Notes under the pieces: model-generated
Database searches by the model: none
Told to the model about the DNA's origin: nothing
The model's input: only the letters and a program-made list of their open reading frames with translations
In this document: positions 9,763-17,915 of the stretch, in pieces
Layout of the letters: the number at the start of each line of letters is the position of its first letter
How positions within the stretch are numbered: the first letter of the stretch is position 1
Program-made: the position numbers and the translations under genes
DNA from: an uncultured Clostridia bacterium
GTDB taxonomy: Bacteria > Bacillota > Clostridia > Christensenellales > CAG-138
DNA: 64,000 bases
Assembly: GCA_944366945.1 (NCBI GenBank)
Contig: CALVWJ010000004.1
Span: 62,001 to 126,000 of the forward strand
Direction: 5' to 3'

Positions 9763-10067
9763 TTTGTTACCTCGCTGAGAATAAATGCCGCCGCATCCGG
9801 GATGCGCGCCCTCGCTGCCTTGCAAGAAGCCTCTGCCGCCGAAGCGCCTTCCGCGCGGATCCGCTGCATGCAGGCTTCCCCTTCCAGGCGATCCGCTTCA
9901 GCGCTTTTGCGCAGCATTTCCCGTGCATTCTCGCGGGCCTTCGCCGCAGCCTCCTGCGCGTCCCGCTCCGCTTCCGCCACCGCAGCGCGCGCCCTTTCCG
10001 TTGCTTCCCGCACGATCTGCGCAGCTTCAGCCTCCGTTGCAGCCACTCTTTCGATCATGGACGCCAA
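9759..10067 (-). CDS. ntpF: V-type ATPase small peripheral-stalk subunit (G/H type)
   Basis: This first gene of the operon encodes a 102-residue, almost entirely coiled-coil protein, rich in Ala, Glu and Arg, that pairs with subunit E in the peripheral stalk. Such subunits are poorly conserved; the assignment rests on length, composition (AEAEAAQIVREATERARAAV-like heptads) and its position before ntpI, with which it shares an ATGA overlap. A GTTGCGG/GGAGGAGG-type Shine-Dalgarno precedes the ATG. It is also called subunit H in some annotations. Confidence 0.85.
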   Translation of the reverse strand: MASMIERVAATEAEAAQIVREATERARAAVAEAERDAQEAAAKARENAREMLRKSAEADRLEGEACMQRIRAEGASAAEASCKAARARIPDAAAFILSEVTK

Positions 10068-10128
10068 ACCGCAACACCTCCTCCCACTTCATTCGGTTTC
10101 ATGTGCATAAAATATGCGTTTATCTTTT

Positions 10129-10152
10129 CCACATGGCAAAATCACCATGTGG
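10129..10152 (-). repeat. Perfect inverted repeat in the V-ATPase operon leader
   Basis: CCACATGG and CCATGTGG flank an 8-nt AT-rich loop. It lies between the promoter at 10189-10218 and the first gene, inside the transcribed leader. It could be an RNA hairpin or a dimeric protein site. Confidence 0.6.
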
Positions 10153-10188
10153 CGGGTTTTGTAAGCTTCAATAAACCCGATTGTATTT

Positions 10189-10218
10189 ATTATATCCTCA
10201 CCATATCCCAAAAGGCAA
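10189..10218 (-). promoter_or_regulatory. Promoter of the V-ATPase operon
   Basis: Reading the minus strand, TTGCCT (-35) and TATAAT (-10) are separated by 18 nt, in an AT-rich stretch 120 nt upstream of ntpF. This is a close match to the vegetative sigma-A consensus. Confidence 0.7.
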
Positions 10219-10283
10219 GATTTTTAGGCTGTTTTTATGTGTTATAATTTTATCGCCCTTGTGAAAAAAATATAGTAATCGTC

Positions 10284-10320
10284 GAAAAAAAGCAGGGGGG
10301 TGGGGTTCACATCCCCACCC
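10284..10320 (-). terminator. Terminator after upp
   Basis: An 8-bp G+C stem (GGGTGGGG / CCCCACCC) with a 7-nt loop, followed on the minus strand by CCCTGC and seven T. It closes the DUF1385-to-upp cluster 50 nt after the upp stop. Confidence 0.75.
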
Positions 10321-10368
10321 TTTCTCGTCAATTTCTTTACACGTTTTTAACGCAAAGTTATGCACTGC

Positions 10369-10998
10369 TTATTTCGTTCCGAAAAGCCGATCCCCTGCAT
10401 CGCCCAGGCCCGGCACAATATAGCCATGATCGTTTAAGCAATCGTCCACATGCGCAACATAGATGTCGACATCCGGATGCGCCTGCTGCACTGCCTTTAC
10501 GCCTTCCGGCGCTGCAATAAGGCAGACGAGCTTCACGCGCTTGCAGCCGGCGCGCTTCACAACGCTGATGCCCTCAACAGCCGAACCGCCCGTTGCCAGC
10601 ATCGGGTCCACAATAATGATGTCGCGCTCGCTCACATCCGGCGGCAGCTTGCAGTAATAATCCACGGGGTTAAGCGTCTCCGGGTCACGGTAAAGGCCGA
10701 TATGCCCCACCTTTGCGGCCGGGATGAGGCTCAGCATGCCATCCACCATGCCAAGGCCTGCCCTTAAAATCGGCACGATGCCGAGCTTGCGCCCTGCGAT
10801 GGTGTAGGTCTTCGCCATGGAGACCGGCGTTTCCACCATGGTTTCCTTCAGCGGCAAATCGCGCGTCGCTTCATAGGTTAGGAGCATTGCGATTTCCTCT
10901 ACCAGTTCCCGAAACTCCTTGGAGCCCGTCCTCTTATCCCGAAGGTGGGAGAGCTTGTGCTGCACGAGCGGGTGGTCGATGACCGTCAATTTACTCAT
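10369..10998 (-). CDS. upp: Uracil phosphoribosyltransferase
   Basis: Upp converts uracil and PRPP to UMP in pyrimidine salvage. The ATG at 10998 has AAAGGAG upstream and gives 209 residues starting [20 protein letters not shown], the family's standard opening. The PRPP-binding motif is [11 protein letters not shown] and the C-terminal uracil loop [11 protein letters not shown] is intact. It is the last gene of the cluster; a terminator hairpin overlapping the rpiB stop lies upstream, so expression is either readthrough or from an unseen promoter. Upp beside rpiB is a frequent arrangement in Firmicutes. Confidence 0.97.
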   Translation of the reverse strand: MSKLTVIDHPLVQHKLSHLRDKRTGSKEFRELVEEIAMLLTYEATRDLPLKETMVETPVSMAKTYTIAGRKLGIVPILRAGLGMVDGMLSLIPAAKVGHIGLYRDPETLNPVDYYCKLPPDVSERDIIIVDPMLATGGSAVEGISVVKRAGCKRVKLVCLIAAPEGVKAVQQAHPDVDIYVAHVDDCLNDHGYIVPGLGDAGDRLFGTK

Positions 10999-11058
10999 AA
11001 TAAAACTCCTTTCGTTGTTCACAGCGCAAATGCACGCCTGGTTTCATACAAAAACACA

Positions 11059-11082
11059 TAAAAAATGAGGCTTACGCCTCAT
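11059..11082 (-). terminator. Terminator hairpin with the rpiB stop codon in its loop
   Basis: On the minus strand ATGAGGC, loop GTAA, GCCTCAT, then TTTTTTA. The TAA stop of rpiB is formed by the loop, so a ribosome finishing rpiB sits on the hairpin. It separates rpiB from upp. Confidence 0.75.
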
Positions 11083-11512
11083 ATTTTTCAATTTTGCTAA
11101 TGCGGCCAATATGGCGAGAGCCCTTGGAAAACTCAGTAGTAAGCCAAGTGGAAACGATAGATTTCGCCACCTCAACGCCAATGATGCGGCCGCCAAGCGC
11201 CAGCATGTTAGAATCATTGTGCTCGCGGGTCAAACGCGCCATGGTTTCATCCGTGCAGAGCGCGCAGCGAATGCCGCGCACCTTGTTGGCGCAGATGGAA
11301 ACGCCAATCCCTGTGCCGCAGATGATAATACCGCGTGCATATTGGCCATCTGCAACGGCCTCCGCTACCGGAAACGCAATATCCGGATAATCCACGCTGG
11401 TTTCATCATAGCAGCCAAAATCTTGAACAGAATGGCCAAGCTTTTCAATCACGGGAATCAGCTGCATTTTGAGCGCATAGCCGCCATGATCCGAACCAAT
11501 TGCAATCTTCAT
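11072..11512 (-). CDS. rpiB: Ribose-5-phosphate isomerase B
   Basis: RpiB interconverts ribose-5-phosphate and ribulose-5-phosphate in the pentose phosphate pathway. The 146-residue protein shows SDHGGYALK at the N-terminus, the active-site cysteine in IICGTGIGVS, and the HNDSNMLALGGRIIG segment, all diagnostic of LacAB/RpiB enzymes. The start is backed by a GAAGGAGC site. It follows tsaC by 33 nt, and its stop codon lies inside an intrinsic terminator loop. Alternative sugars (allose-6-P or galactose-6-P) are possible in this family but the cluster context favours RpiB. Confidence 0.95.
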   Translation of the reverse strand: MKIAIGSDHGGYALKMQLIPVIEKLGHSVQDFGCYDETSVDYPDIAFPVAEAVADGQYARGIIICGTGIGVSICANKVRGIRCALCTDETMARLTREHNDSNMLALGGRIIGVEVAKSIVSTWLTTEFSKGSRHIGRISKIEKYEA

Positions 11513-11545
11513 CTCAATGCTCCTTCACTCTAAGGATAGAAATGC

Positions 11546-12586
11546 TTATTCCGAAAGCACATGGAAGCCGGCGGCGCGCAGCAGGCGGTTCATGTAAGCA
11601 AGCCCTTCCCCCTGCTCCGGCAGCCCCTCTGCAAGGATGACATCCACATCATCCGAATGGGCGCGCAGCTGCGCAAACAGGTTGGCGCAAAGCGTAGCCG
11701 GTTCCTTCCTGTCGCCTATTATAACATATTGTCGGCCGCTGTAAAGCGCCCGCGTTTGCTCTGTGGCAAAAATAATGCAGCGTTGCCCCTGCGCGGCCCT
11801 CGCATCGTATTCCCTTGCGATGCGGGAAGCTGCCTTGCGCGGCGCGCCCTCGGCCACGAGCACCTCTGCATTGGGCGCATAGTGGCGGTATTTCATGCCG
11901 GGGGATGCAGCCGTCTCCCCCGCTTTGAGCGGCGCCAAAATAGAAGGCGCAAGGGCAACAGGGCCAATGATCGCCTCGAGCATCTCCTTGGTTACGGCAC
12001 CCGGGCGCAGAATGGTTGGCGTACCCACAAGGGAAAGCACCGTGGATTCCACGCCAAAGCGGCAGGGCCCGCCATCGATGATAAGGTCAATCTTGCCCTC
12101 CATGTCTGCGCGCACATGCTCCGCCGCAGTTGGGCTGGGTTTCCCCGAAAGGTTTGCGCTCGGCGCCGCGATGGGCACGCCCGCAGCGCGGATGAGCGCG
12201 AGCGCCGTTTTATTATCCGGCATGCGCACGGCAACCGTTTCGAGCCCTGCCGTGACCGCATCTGGAACAATGGGCGCCCGCTGGGAAATGAGCGTCAGCG
12301 GCCCGGGCCAGAACGCATCCATCAAGATGCGCGCCGCGTCCGGAACCCGATTCCAAAGCTGTTTGACATCGCTTTTCTTGGCAACATGCAGGATGAGCGG
12401 ATTATCCCCCGGCCTCCCTTTTGCCGCAAAGATTTTCTGAACCGCTTCCTCGTTGAGCCCGTTTGCGCCAAGGCCATATACCGTTTCCGTAGGGAACGCA
12501 ACAAGACCTCCCGCGCGCAGGATGCTTCCTCCAAGCCGCGTTCCGTTTTCCTTTTGCGTTACCGCGTTTGCGAATTGTGTCTGCAC
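11546..12586 (-). CDS. tsaC: Threonylcarbamoyl-AMP synthase (Sua5 type)
   Basis: This enzyme makes threonylcarbamoyl-AMP for the t6A37 modification of tRNAs that read ANN codons. The GTG at 12586 is preferred over ATGs upstream because AAAGGAGGG stands 7 nt before it; the product is 346 residues. The N-terminal YrdC domain (to about residue 200) has VAFPTETVYGLGAN, KGRPGDNPL and SANLSGKPSPTAA, the ATP and threonine site motifs. The C-terminal Sua5 domain begins after the linker with SPGMKYRHYAP. The gene follows prfA by 116 nt in a translation-related cluster, where it is commonly found. Confidence 0.93.
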   Translation of the reverse strand: MQTQFANAVTQKENGTRLGGSILRAGGLVAFPTETVYGLGANGLNEEAVQKIFAAKGRPGDNPLILHVAKKSDVKQLWNRVPDAARILMDAFWPGPLTLISQRAPIVPDAVTAGLETVAVRMPDNKTALALIRAAGVPIAAPSANLSGKPSPTAAEHVRADMEGKIDLIIDGGPCRFGVESTVLSLVGTPTILRPGAVTKEMLEAIIGPVALAPSILAPLKAGETAASPGMKYRHYAPNAEVLVAEGAPRKAASRIAREYDARAAQGQRCIIFATEQTRALYSGRQYVIIGDRKEPATLCANLFAQLRAHSDDVDVILAEGLPEQGEGLAYMNRLLRAAGFHVLSE

Positions 12587-12702
12587 GGGAAATCCCTCCT
12601 TTGCGTTTTTTTCGTCCGCCATGCCTTGCGCGCTCCGGCCCAAAGGATGCGCATGCTTTTTGCCCTATTGCTTCATTATGGAAGATACAGCTCTCAAACT
12701 TT

Positions 12703-13782
12703 TTACTTGATCCCGGAGCCTTCCCCCGAAAGCTGCGCAGTGCGCTCAGCAAGGATCAGCGCGTCGATCAATTCGTCCATATCGCCGTCCATGAACGCCT
12801 CGAGTTTATAAAGTGTGAGCCCGATGCGGTGATCCGTCACGCGGTTCTGCGGGAAGTTGTAAGTGCGGATCCGTTCGCTGCGGTCCCCGGAGCCCACTTG
12901 GTTCTTGCGGTTCGTGGCCTCCGCCTCGGCTGCCTGGCTCTGGTACAGCTCCAGAAGGCGGCTTTTCAGCACGCGCATCGCCTTTTCCTTGTTTTTATGC
13001 TGGCTGCGCTCATCCTGACACTGCACCACAAGCCCCGTAGGCAAATGCGTGATGCGGATAGCGCTTTCGGTTTTGTTTACATGTTGGCCGCCCGCGCCGC
13101 CGCTTCGATAGGTATCAATCTGCAAATCATTGGGGTTGATGTCCACTTCCACGTCGTCCGCTTCCGGCAAAACAGCCACCGTAGCAGCGCTCGTGTGGAT
13201 CCGCCCCTGGGATTCGGTCTCAGGCACGCGCTGCACGCGGTGCACGCCGCTTTCATATTTCATGCGCGAATAAGCACCCTGCCCGGAAAGCGAGAGCACA
13301 ACCTCTTTCACGCCGCCCATTTCCGTCATGGTTTCATTCAAAAATTCCGTCTTAAAGCCATGGCGTTCCGCGTAGCGCTGATACATCCGGAGCAGATCTG
13401 CGCCAAAGAGCGCCGCTTCGTCCCCGCCCGTACCTGCGCGGATCTCGATGATAACATCCCGCGCATCGTTGGGATCGCGGGGCAGCAGCATGAACTTGAG
13501 CTCCTCTTCAAGCTTTGCCTCGCTTGCCTCAAGCGCGGAGAGCTCCGCGTGGATCAACTCGCGCATCTCCGGATCATGCTGTTCGGAAAGCATCTCCCGG
13601 CAATCCGCAAGCTGCTCTGCGATATCGGTATAACGGTCATACGCCGCTACGATTTCCGAAAGCTGCGCATGCTCCCGCGCCAGCTCGCGGTAGCGTTTCT
13701 GGTCGTTCATGGTCTCCGGCTGCGCCAGCAAGGCCGAAAGCTCTTCATACCGTTTTTTCAAGCTTTTGAGTTTATCGAGCAT
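12703..13782 (-). CDS. prfA: Peptide chain release factor 1
   Basis: RF1 recognises UAA and UAG stop codons and triggers peptide release. From the ATG at 13782 (GGAG 8 nt upstream; an ATG six codons earlier lacks a site) the protein has 359 residues, the standard size. The stop-codon-reading tripeptide is P188-E-T190 and the catalytic GGQ is at residues 231-233 in [12 protein letters not shown]. prmC, which methylates that glutamine, is one gene upstream. Its start overlaps the end of the capA-like gene by 11 bp. Confidence 0.97.
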   Translation of the reverse strand: MLDKLKSLKKRYEELSALLAQPETMNDQKRYRELAREHAQLSEIVAAYDRYTDIAEQLADCREMLSEQHDPEMRELIHAELSALEASEAKLEEELKFMLLPRDPNDARDVIIEIRAGTGGDEAALFGADLLRMYQRYAERHGFKTEFLNETMTEMGGVKEVVLSLSGQGAYSRMKYESGVHRVQRVPETESQGRIHTSAATVAVLPEADDVEVDINPNDLQIDTYRSGGAGGQHVNKTESAIRITHLPTGLVVQCQDERSQHKNKEKAMRVLKSRLLELYQSQAAEAEATNRKNQVGSGDRSERIRTYNFPQNRVTDHRIGLTLYKLEAFMDGDMDELIDALILAERTAQLSGEGSGIK

Positions 13783-15106
13783 GCTCCCCGCTCCATTCAA
13801 TCAGTTTTGCGTCCTCTGTCCCTACCGTTTCCACAACGTGCGCATAGCATGCGGCAACCGCTGCGCGCGCATCTTCATCAAGCGGCATGGCCGTTTGGGC
13901 AAGCGCCGCACCGGCATCGCAGGGCACGGCCTGGTGCAGCGTCCTGCCGTCAAGAAGCTTCTGCTTCAAGCAAAGCACCGGTACGTATTCCACTGCCGTA
14001 CAGGAAACCGCACCATCCGCCCCGCGCAACAGGCAAAGGCGCGCAAACATGCCATACATCGTGGCCGGTTTGGACATATTGGATACGAAATTTCCCAATG
14101 AATAAATCACCGGCGCGCGCAGGGGTTCCCCGCCGCGTTCCGCCTCAACCCAGGCAATGGGCTGCACAACATGGGGATGGGATCCCACTACAGCGTCCGC
14201 CCCGGCGGAGATAAGCCATTGCGCCGTGCTTTCCTGGTTGCCATCCTGCACGGGATCGAGCTCATTGCCCCAGTGTACAAAGGCTATTATAAACTCCGCG
14301 CCCGCTTCCCTGCAAGATGCGATCTCACGGGCGATGCGTTCCTCATTGGAAAGGCGGGATACGGCAAACCCTCGGCTTTCGCCCGGGATCAGCGCATCGT
14401 TGCGGTTGACGCTCTCCGTTGCGCATACGATGCCGATACAGATGCCGTTCTCCTCGATCAGCCTCGGTGTAAAGCGGTCCGTTTCGGAAAGATAGGTGCC
14501 GCCCTGCATAAGCCCGGCCGCGCGCAGGGTTTCCGCCGTGCGCAGCAGCCCATCATAGCCGCGGTCCAGGCAATGGTTATTGGCCGTGCAGACAAAGTCC
14601 ACCCCCGCCTCTGCCAAGTCATGGGCCAGCGCATCCGGTGCGTTGAACGTTTGAAGCGGCTGTTTGGGCGTGGGGTCCGTCTCCGTGGGCGGCGGAGCCG
14701 TAGGCCGCGGCTCTGAGTACCCCGCATCCGCCCCGGCCATGGCGCCTTCGAAGTTCACGCATACGATATCCGTTTCTTGAAACAGGCTGGCCATCGGCGC
14801 AAAGCTGCCGGAAAAATCATAGTTTCCATCCGCCTGCTTGGCATTTTGCACCTGCGTTTGCATGATGAGGATATCCCCCGCAAAGCCGATCGTTGCAGCC
14901 TGCGGCGTAGGTTCCGGCGTTGCGGTAGGCGTGGGCGCAGGCGTTGCTGTCGCAAGCGGCGCGGCAGGCGTTGCGGCGGGCATGTCCGTTTGGCGGGGTG
15001 GCACGGGCGTAACCGCGAGGGGCGTCGGCACATCCTGCGCGCATGCTGCAATGCAGAGCATGGAAATCAAGGCGCAAAGCGCAAAAGCGCAGCGTTTCAG
15101 CAGCAT
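13772..15106 (-). CDS. CapA-family lipoprotein (poly-gamma-glutamate synthesis type)
   Basis: A 444-residue predicted lipoprotein. Residues 1-22 form a signal peptide with lipobox IAAC (Cys22), followed by a Pro/Thr/Ala-rich linker to about residue 70 and a CapA-type metallophosphoesterase domain ([48 protein letters not shown]). Family members take part in poly-gamma-glutamate or capsule biology, but the exact activity is unsettled. It lies between prmC and prfA and overlaps both coding regions (10 and 11 bp), an unusual place for an exported protein. No capBC partners are visible. Confidence 0.85.
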   Translation of the reverse strand: MLLKRCAFALCALISMLCIAACAQDVPTPLAVTPVPPRQTDMPAATPAAPLATATPAPTPTATPEPTPQAATIGFAGDILIMQTQVQNAKQADGNYDFSGSFAPMASLFQETDIVCVNFEGAMAGADAGYSEPRPTAPPPTETDPTPKQPLQTFNAPDALAHDLAEAGVDFVCTANNHCLDRGYDGLLRTAETLRAAGLMQGGTYLSETDRFTPRLIEENGICIGIVCATESVNRNDALIPGESRGFAVSRLSNEERIAREIASCREAGAEFIIAFVHWGNELDPVQDGNQESTAQWLISAGADAVVGSHPHVVQPIAWVEAERGGEPLRAPVIYSLGNFVSNMSKPATMYGMFARLCLLRGADGAVSCTAVEYVPVLCLKQKLLDGRTLHQAVPCDAGAALAQTAMPLDEDARAAVAACYAHVVETVGTEDAKLIEWSGEHAR

Positions 15107-15930
15107 ATCCTAACAACCCTTTCCACTCCGTTTAAATCGCGCAGCACATCCGAAGCGTTCCCGAACATGCTGCATACCGCACCCGCCTGCCCTGCGCCCA
15201 CCTCCAGCAGCAACGTGCCGCCGGGGTTGAGGTGCTTTGCATAATGCGCCCGGATGTGCCGGTAAAAGTCGAGGCCATCCGGGCCGCCATAGAGCGCAAG
15301 CGCGGGTTCAAAGCGCACCTCGCGCTGCAAGGAAGCCATATCCGCTTCAGAAAGATAAGGCGGGTTGCAGGCGATGAGATCAAAGCGTTCTTCGATCGCA
15401 GAAAACAAGTCCGTTTGCACAAAGGACGCCGAGACGCCATTTTTTGCTGCATTCTCCCGCGCGAGCGCAAGCGCTGCGGCGCTGATGTCGGCCAACATCA
15501 CCGAAACGCCCGAAAGCTTTGCAAGGCTGATCCCAATGCAGCCCGTTCCGCAGCAAAGGTCCAGTGCCGTCCTATAGCCGCATGCCCGAATGCGCGCAAG
15601 CGCCGCTTCCACCAGCGTTTCCGTATCCTGCCGCGGGATGAGCGCCCGCGCATCCACCGCAAACGGCAGGCCCATCAGCTCCCATTCGCCCAGGATGTAT
15701 TGCAGCGGTTCCCCGGCAAGCCGCCGCGCCAGCATGGCGTCAAGCGCATCTGCGCATTCCCCGGGAAATATGTCGTTTTGATGCGCGATTAGGCGCGCCA
15801 TATCCCATCCAAGCACATGGCAGAAAAAAAGCCGCGTTTCCCGCGCAGCTTCTTCCCCGGCAGCAGGCGTGAGCGCAGCCTGCGCCGCGCGCAGCGCCTC
15901 CCGTATGCTTTTTTGCGCCGATTCAGTCAC
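15097..15930 (-). CDS. prmC: Release factor glutamine methyltransferase
   Basis: PrmC methylates the glutamine of the GGQ motif in RF1 and RF2. The frame is open far upstream inside the DUF1385 gene, but the GTG at 15930 is chosen because AGGAGGAAGGAAAGG lies before it; the product is 277 residues, normal for the family. The SAM site is LDLCCGTGCIGISLAK and the substrate-binding motif NPPY is present in LIACNPPYLS. It overlaps DUF1385 by 8 bp and the capA-like gene by 10 bp. Confidence 0.94.
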   Translation of the reverse strand: MTESAQKSIREALRAAQAALTPAAGEEAARETRLFFCHVLGWDMARLIAHQNDIFPGECADALDAMLARRLAGEPLQYILGEWELMGLPFAVDARALIPRQDTETLVEAALARIRACGYRTALDLCCGTGCIGISLAKLSGVSVMLADISAAALALARENAAKNGVSASFVQTDLFSAIEERFDLIACNPPYLSEADMASLQREVRFEPALALYGGPDGLDFYRHIRAHYAKHLNPGGTLLLEVGAGQAGAVCSMFGNASDVLRDLNGVERVVRICC

Positions 15931-16969
15931 TTGCCTTTCCTTCCTCCTCCACCTGGCCGGAGGATTCGCATGCTGCCTCCGAAGAAGGCTCCGGCTCTGT
16001 TCCCTGCGCATCCATGTTTGCAGTATCCACAGTTGCCGTCTGCTGCGCTGCAAACCGCTCCGGATCCATGGCAAGTTCAAACGCCGTGATGGCCACTTCA
16101 ATCATATCCGGCGTAGGTTCCTTGGTGGTGATGTATTGCAGTCCCATGCCCGGCGCGCGGATGATACGCGTAATTAGGTTGTCATGCTTTGCGGCAAAGC
16201 GCAATAATTCATAGGAAATGCCGGCCACAAACGGCAGGAATATGAGGCGGGAAGCCAGGCGCACGAAAACATTCGCATTCCATCCAACCACCGCAAAAAA
16301 CAGGATGGATACCGCCATCACAAGGAAGAGGTAATTCGTGCCGCAGCGCGGATGCAAGCGGCTGTGCTTCATGGCGTTTTCCGGCGTGAGCGGCTCTTCC
16401 GCTTCATAGCAGGCAATGGTTTTATGCTCCGCGCCATGGTACATGAACACGCGCCGCACATCCTTAACACGCGCGCAAAGCAAAATATATCCGAGAAAGA
16501 TCAACAGGCGCACCACGCCTTCTGTGAGGCTTTTCCACACGGAAGCGACCCCACTCCCACCCAGAATCAGACCGCTTATCAGCGTGGGCAGCACGAAAAA
16601 GAGCCCGACCGCAAGGCAAACGGCAAGGAGCACGGCAAGGCCAATGATCACGCTTTCCGTAGACTTGCCAAGCTTTTCGGCCAACCATTTTTCAAATTTT
16701 GAGGGTTCTTCATCGATCTGCTCACCGGCAAGCTTTGCAGACTCGGTCAGCGTGCCCATGCCGATGGAGAGCGATTCCACAAACGCAACCACGCCCCGCA
16801 CGATGGGCCATCCCCAAAACGTCCCCTTCTGCGCGCGGGATTTCTGCGGCTTATATTGGGTGGCAATGGAACCATCCGGCTTGCGCACCGCCATTGCGAT
16901 ACCTGTGGGTGATTTCATCATCACGCCTTCCATCACGGCCTGCCCGCCAACCGTGCAGACTTTGCTCAT
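15923..16969 (-). CDS. DUF1385 membrane protein (YqhQ-like)
   Basis: A 348-residue membrane protein with the N-terminal signature GGQAVMEGVMM and the conserved MYHGAEHKTIACYE segment followed by HPRCGTNYL, both diagnostic of DUF1385. About four to five membrane helices lie between residues 95 and 270. The last 45 residues are an acidic, Ser/Glu-rich tail without homology that I can see. Function is unknown; the family is typically encoded next to prmC/prfA in Firmicutes, as here. It heads the cluster, with a promoter at 17020-17049 and a GGGAGGAAC ribosome binding site. Confidence 0.9.
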   Translation of the reverse strand: MSKVCTVGGQAVMEGVMMKSPTGIAMAVRKPDGSIATQYKPQKSRAQKGTFWGWPIVRGVVAFVESLSIGMGTLTESAKLAGEQIDEEPSKFEKWLAEKLGKSTESVIIGLAVLLAVCLAVGLFFVLPTLISGLILGGSGVASVWKSLTEGVVRLLIFLGYILLCARVKDVRRVFMYHGAEHKTIACYEAEEPLTPENAMKHSRLHPRCGTNYLFLVMAVSILFFAVVGWNANVFVRLASRLIFLPFVAGISYELLRFAAKHDNLITRIIRAPGMGLQYITTKEPTPDMIEVAITAFELAMDPERFAAQQTATVDTANMDAQGTEPEPSSEAACESSGQVEEEGKASD

Positions 16970-17019
16970 ATCGTTCCTCCCAAACGCCCCTTGGGGGCAC
17001 TTTTGTTGCTTTCCGCTCC

Positions 17020-17049
17020 ATTATAGCACGCGCGGGCGTATGCCGTCAG
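17020..17049 (-). promoter_or_regulatory. Promoter of the DUF1385-prmC-prfA cluster
   Basis: On the minus strand CTGACG, 18 nt, TATAAT. The -10 is perfect, the -35 matches at four of six. A small GCCCC/GGGGC hairpin follows in the 50-nt leader. Confidence 0.6.
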
Positions 17050-17110
17050 CCGCACAATGTGAAAAAAGATTGAAAAAGCGAAAAAGCGGCAACACTATGG
17101 GATAAACGGA

Positions 17111-17131
17111 GCGGCCGCTGCATGCGGCCGC
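17111..17131 (+). repeat. GCGGCCGC inverted repeat in an mRNA leader
   Basis: Two copies of the self-complementary octamer GCGGCCGC flank TGCAT, ending 32 nt before the M23 peptidase start. In RNA this forms a very stable hairpin. A weak TTGAAA-17-CACTAT promoter candidate lies upstream at 17070-17098. Confidence 0.55.
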
Positions 17132-17163
17132 CCCTGCAAGACGAATGATGGAGGTGTTGATTT

Positions 17164-17898
17164 ATGCAAAAATTCCGGCAGGCTTTTACGACGTTCACGG
17201 GGAAAGCCGCTGCATTTTTCCGGGCCAAAGGATACTATATCGCGCTGAGCGCATGCATCGCGGTGCTCTGCGTTGCAGCGGCGGTTGCCTTCTCCGTGCC
17301 GCAGGAAGAAACCGCACCCGATGCAACGGATGCGCCCGTAGCCTATTCCAACGACGAAAGGTTGAATGAGGCAGCGCGCACGCCTGTTCCTTCCACCCCT
17401 GCGCCTTCTCCGACCCCGTCTCCCACGCCGATGCCCGACTTCACGCAAGCGCCTACCGCTACGAAAGCGCCTGCGCGCACCAAGGCGTCAGCGCCCGTTT
17501 CCGGCGAGATCATTTGGGGGTTCGCCGTGGATTCGCTGCTCTATTCCCGCACGCTCAACCAGTGGATGACCCATGCGGGCGTTGACGTGGCTTCCCCGAA
17601 AGGCACGGAGGTACATGCTGTATTCGCCGGCACGGTGCAAGCCGTTTATACCGATGACGCGCTCGGCGTGACCGTTGAGGTAGAAAGCCAGGATGGCATG
17701 CTCGCCGTTTATGCCAACCTTGCTGAAGAGCCGCCCGTGCGCGAAGGCGCGCGCCTCAACGCAGGCGACCTGGTCGGCACGATCGGCGATACCGCCATTT
17801 CCGAATGCGGCGACAAGAGCCACCTGCATTTCGAGCTTTACCTGGATGGAAAAGCTGTAGATCCCGCCGAATACATTCTGTTTGAAAAGGCAGAATAA
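17164..17898 (+). CDS. Membrane-anchored M23 (LytM) peptidase, SpoIIQ-like
   Basis: The 244-residue protein has a short cytoplasmic tail, one membrane helix (residues about 24-46), a Pro/Thr-rich linker (72-110) and a LytM domain. The zinc-binding set is complete: His137 and Asp141 in HAGVDVASPKG and His220-Leu-His222 in SHLHFEL. M23 enzymes are peptidoglycan endopeptidases. The single N-terminal anchor and size recall SpoIIQ, the forespore protein of the engulfment channel, but Bacillus SpoIIQ lacks a complete site; this is therefore only an architectural resemblance. The start has GATGGAGGTG upstream. Confidence 0.8.
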   Translation: MQKFRQAFTTFTGKAAAFFRAKGYYIALSACIAVLCVAAAVAFSVPQEETAPDATDAPVAYSNDERLNEAARTPVPSTPAPSPTPSPTPMPDFTQAPTATKAPARTKASAPVSGEIIWGFAVDSLLYSRTLNQWMTHAGVDVASPKGTEVHAVFAGTVQAVYTDDALGVTVEVESQDGMLAVYANLAEEPPVREGARLNAGDLVGTIGDTAISECGDKSHLHFELYLDGKAVDPAEYILFEKAE

Positions 17899-17915
17899 CG
17901 GTTTAAAAGGTTGGC

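Noticed and set aside
12568..14214. 548-codon plus-strand open frame opposite tsaC, prfA and the capA-like gene
   Set aside because: Crosses three well-supported genes on the other strand, lacks domains and has shadow composition.
17164..17898. Assigning the M23 gene the symbol spoIIQ
   Set aside because: Only the architecture matches; the catalytic set is complete, unlike Bacillus SpoIIQ, and there is no sporulation neighbour.
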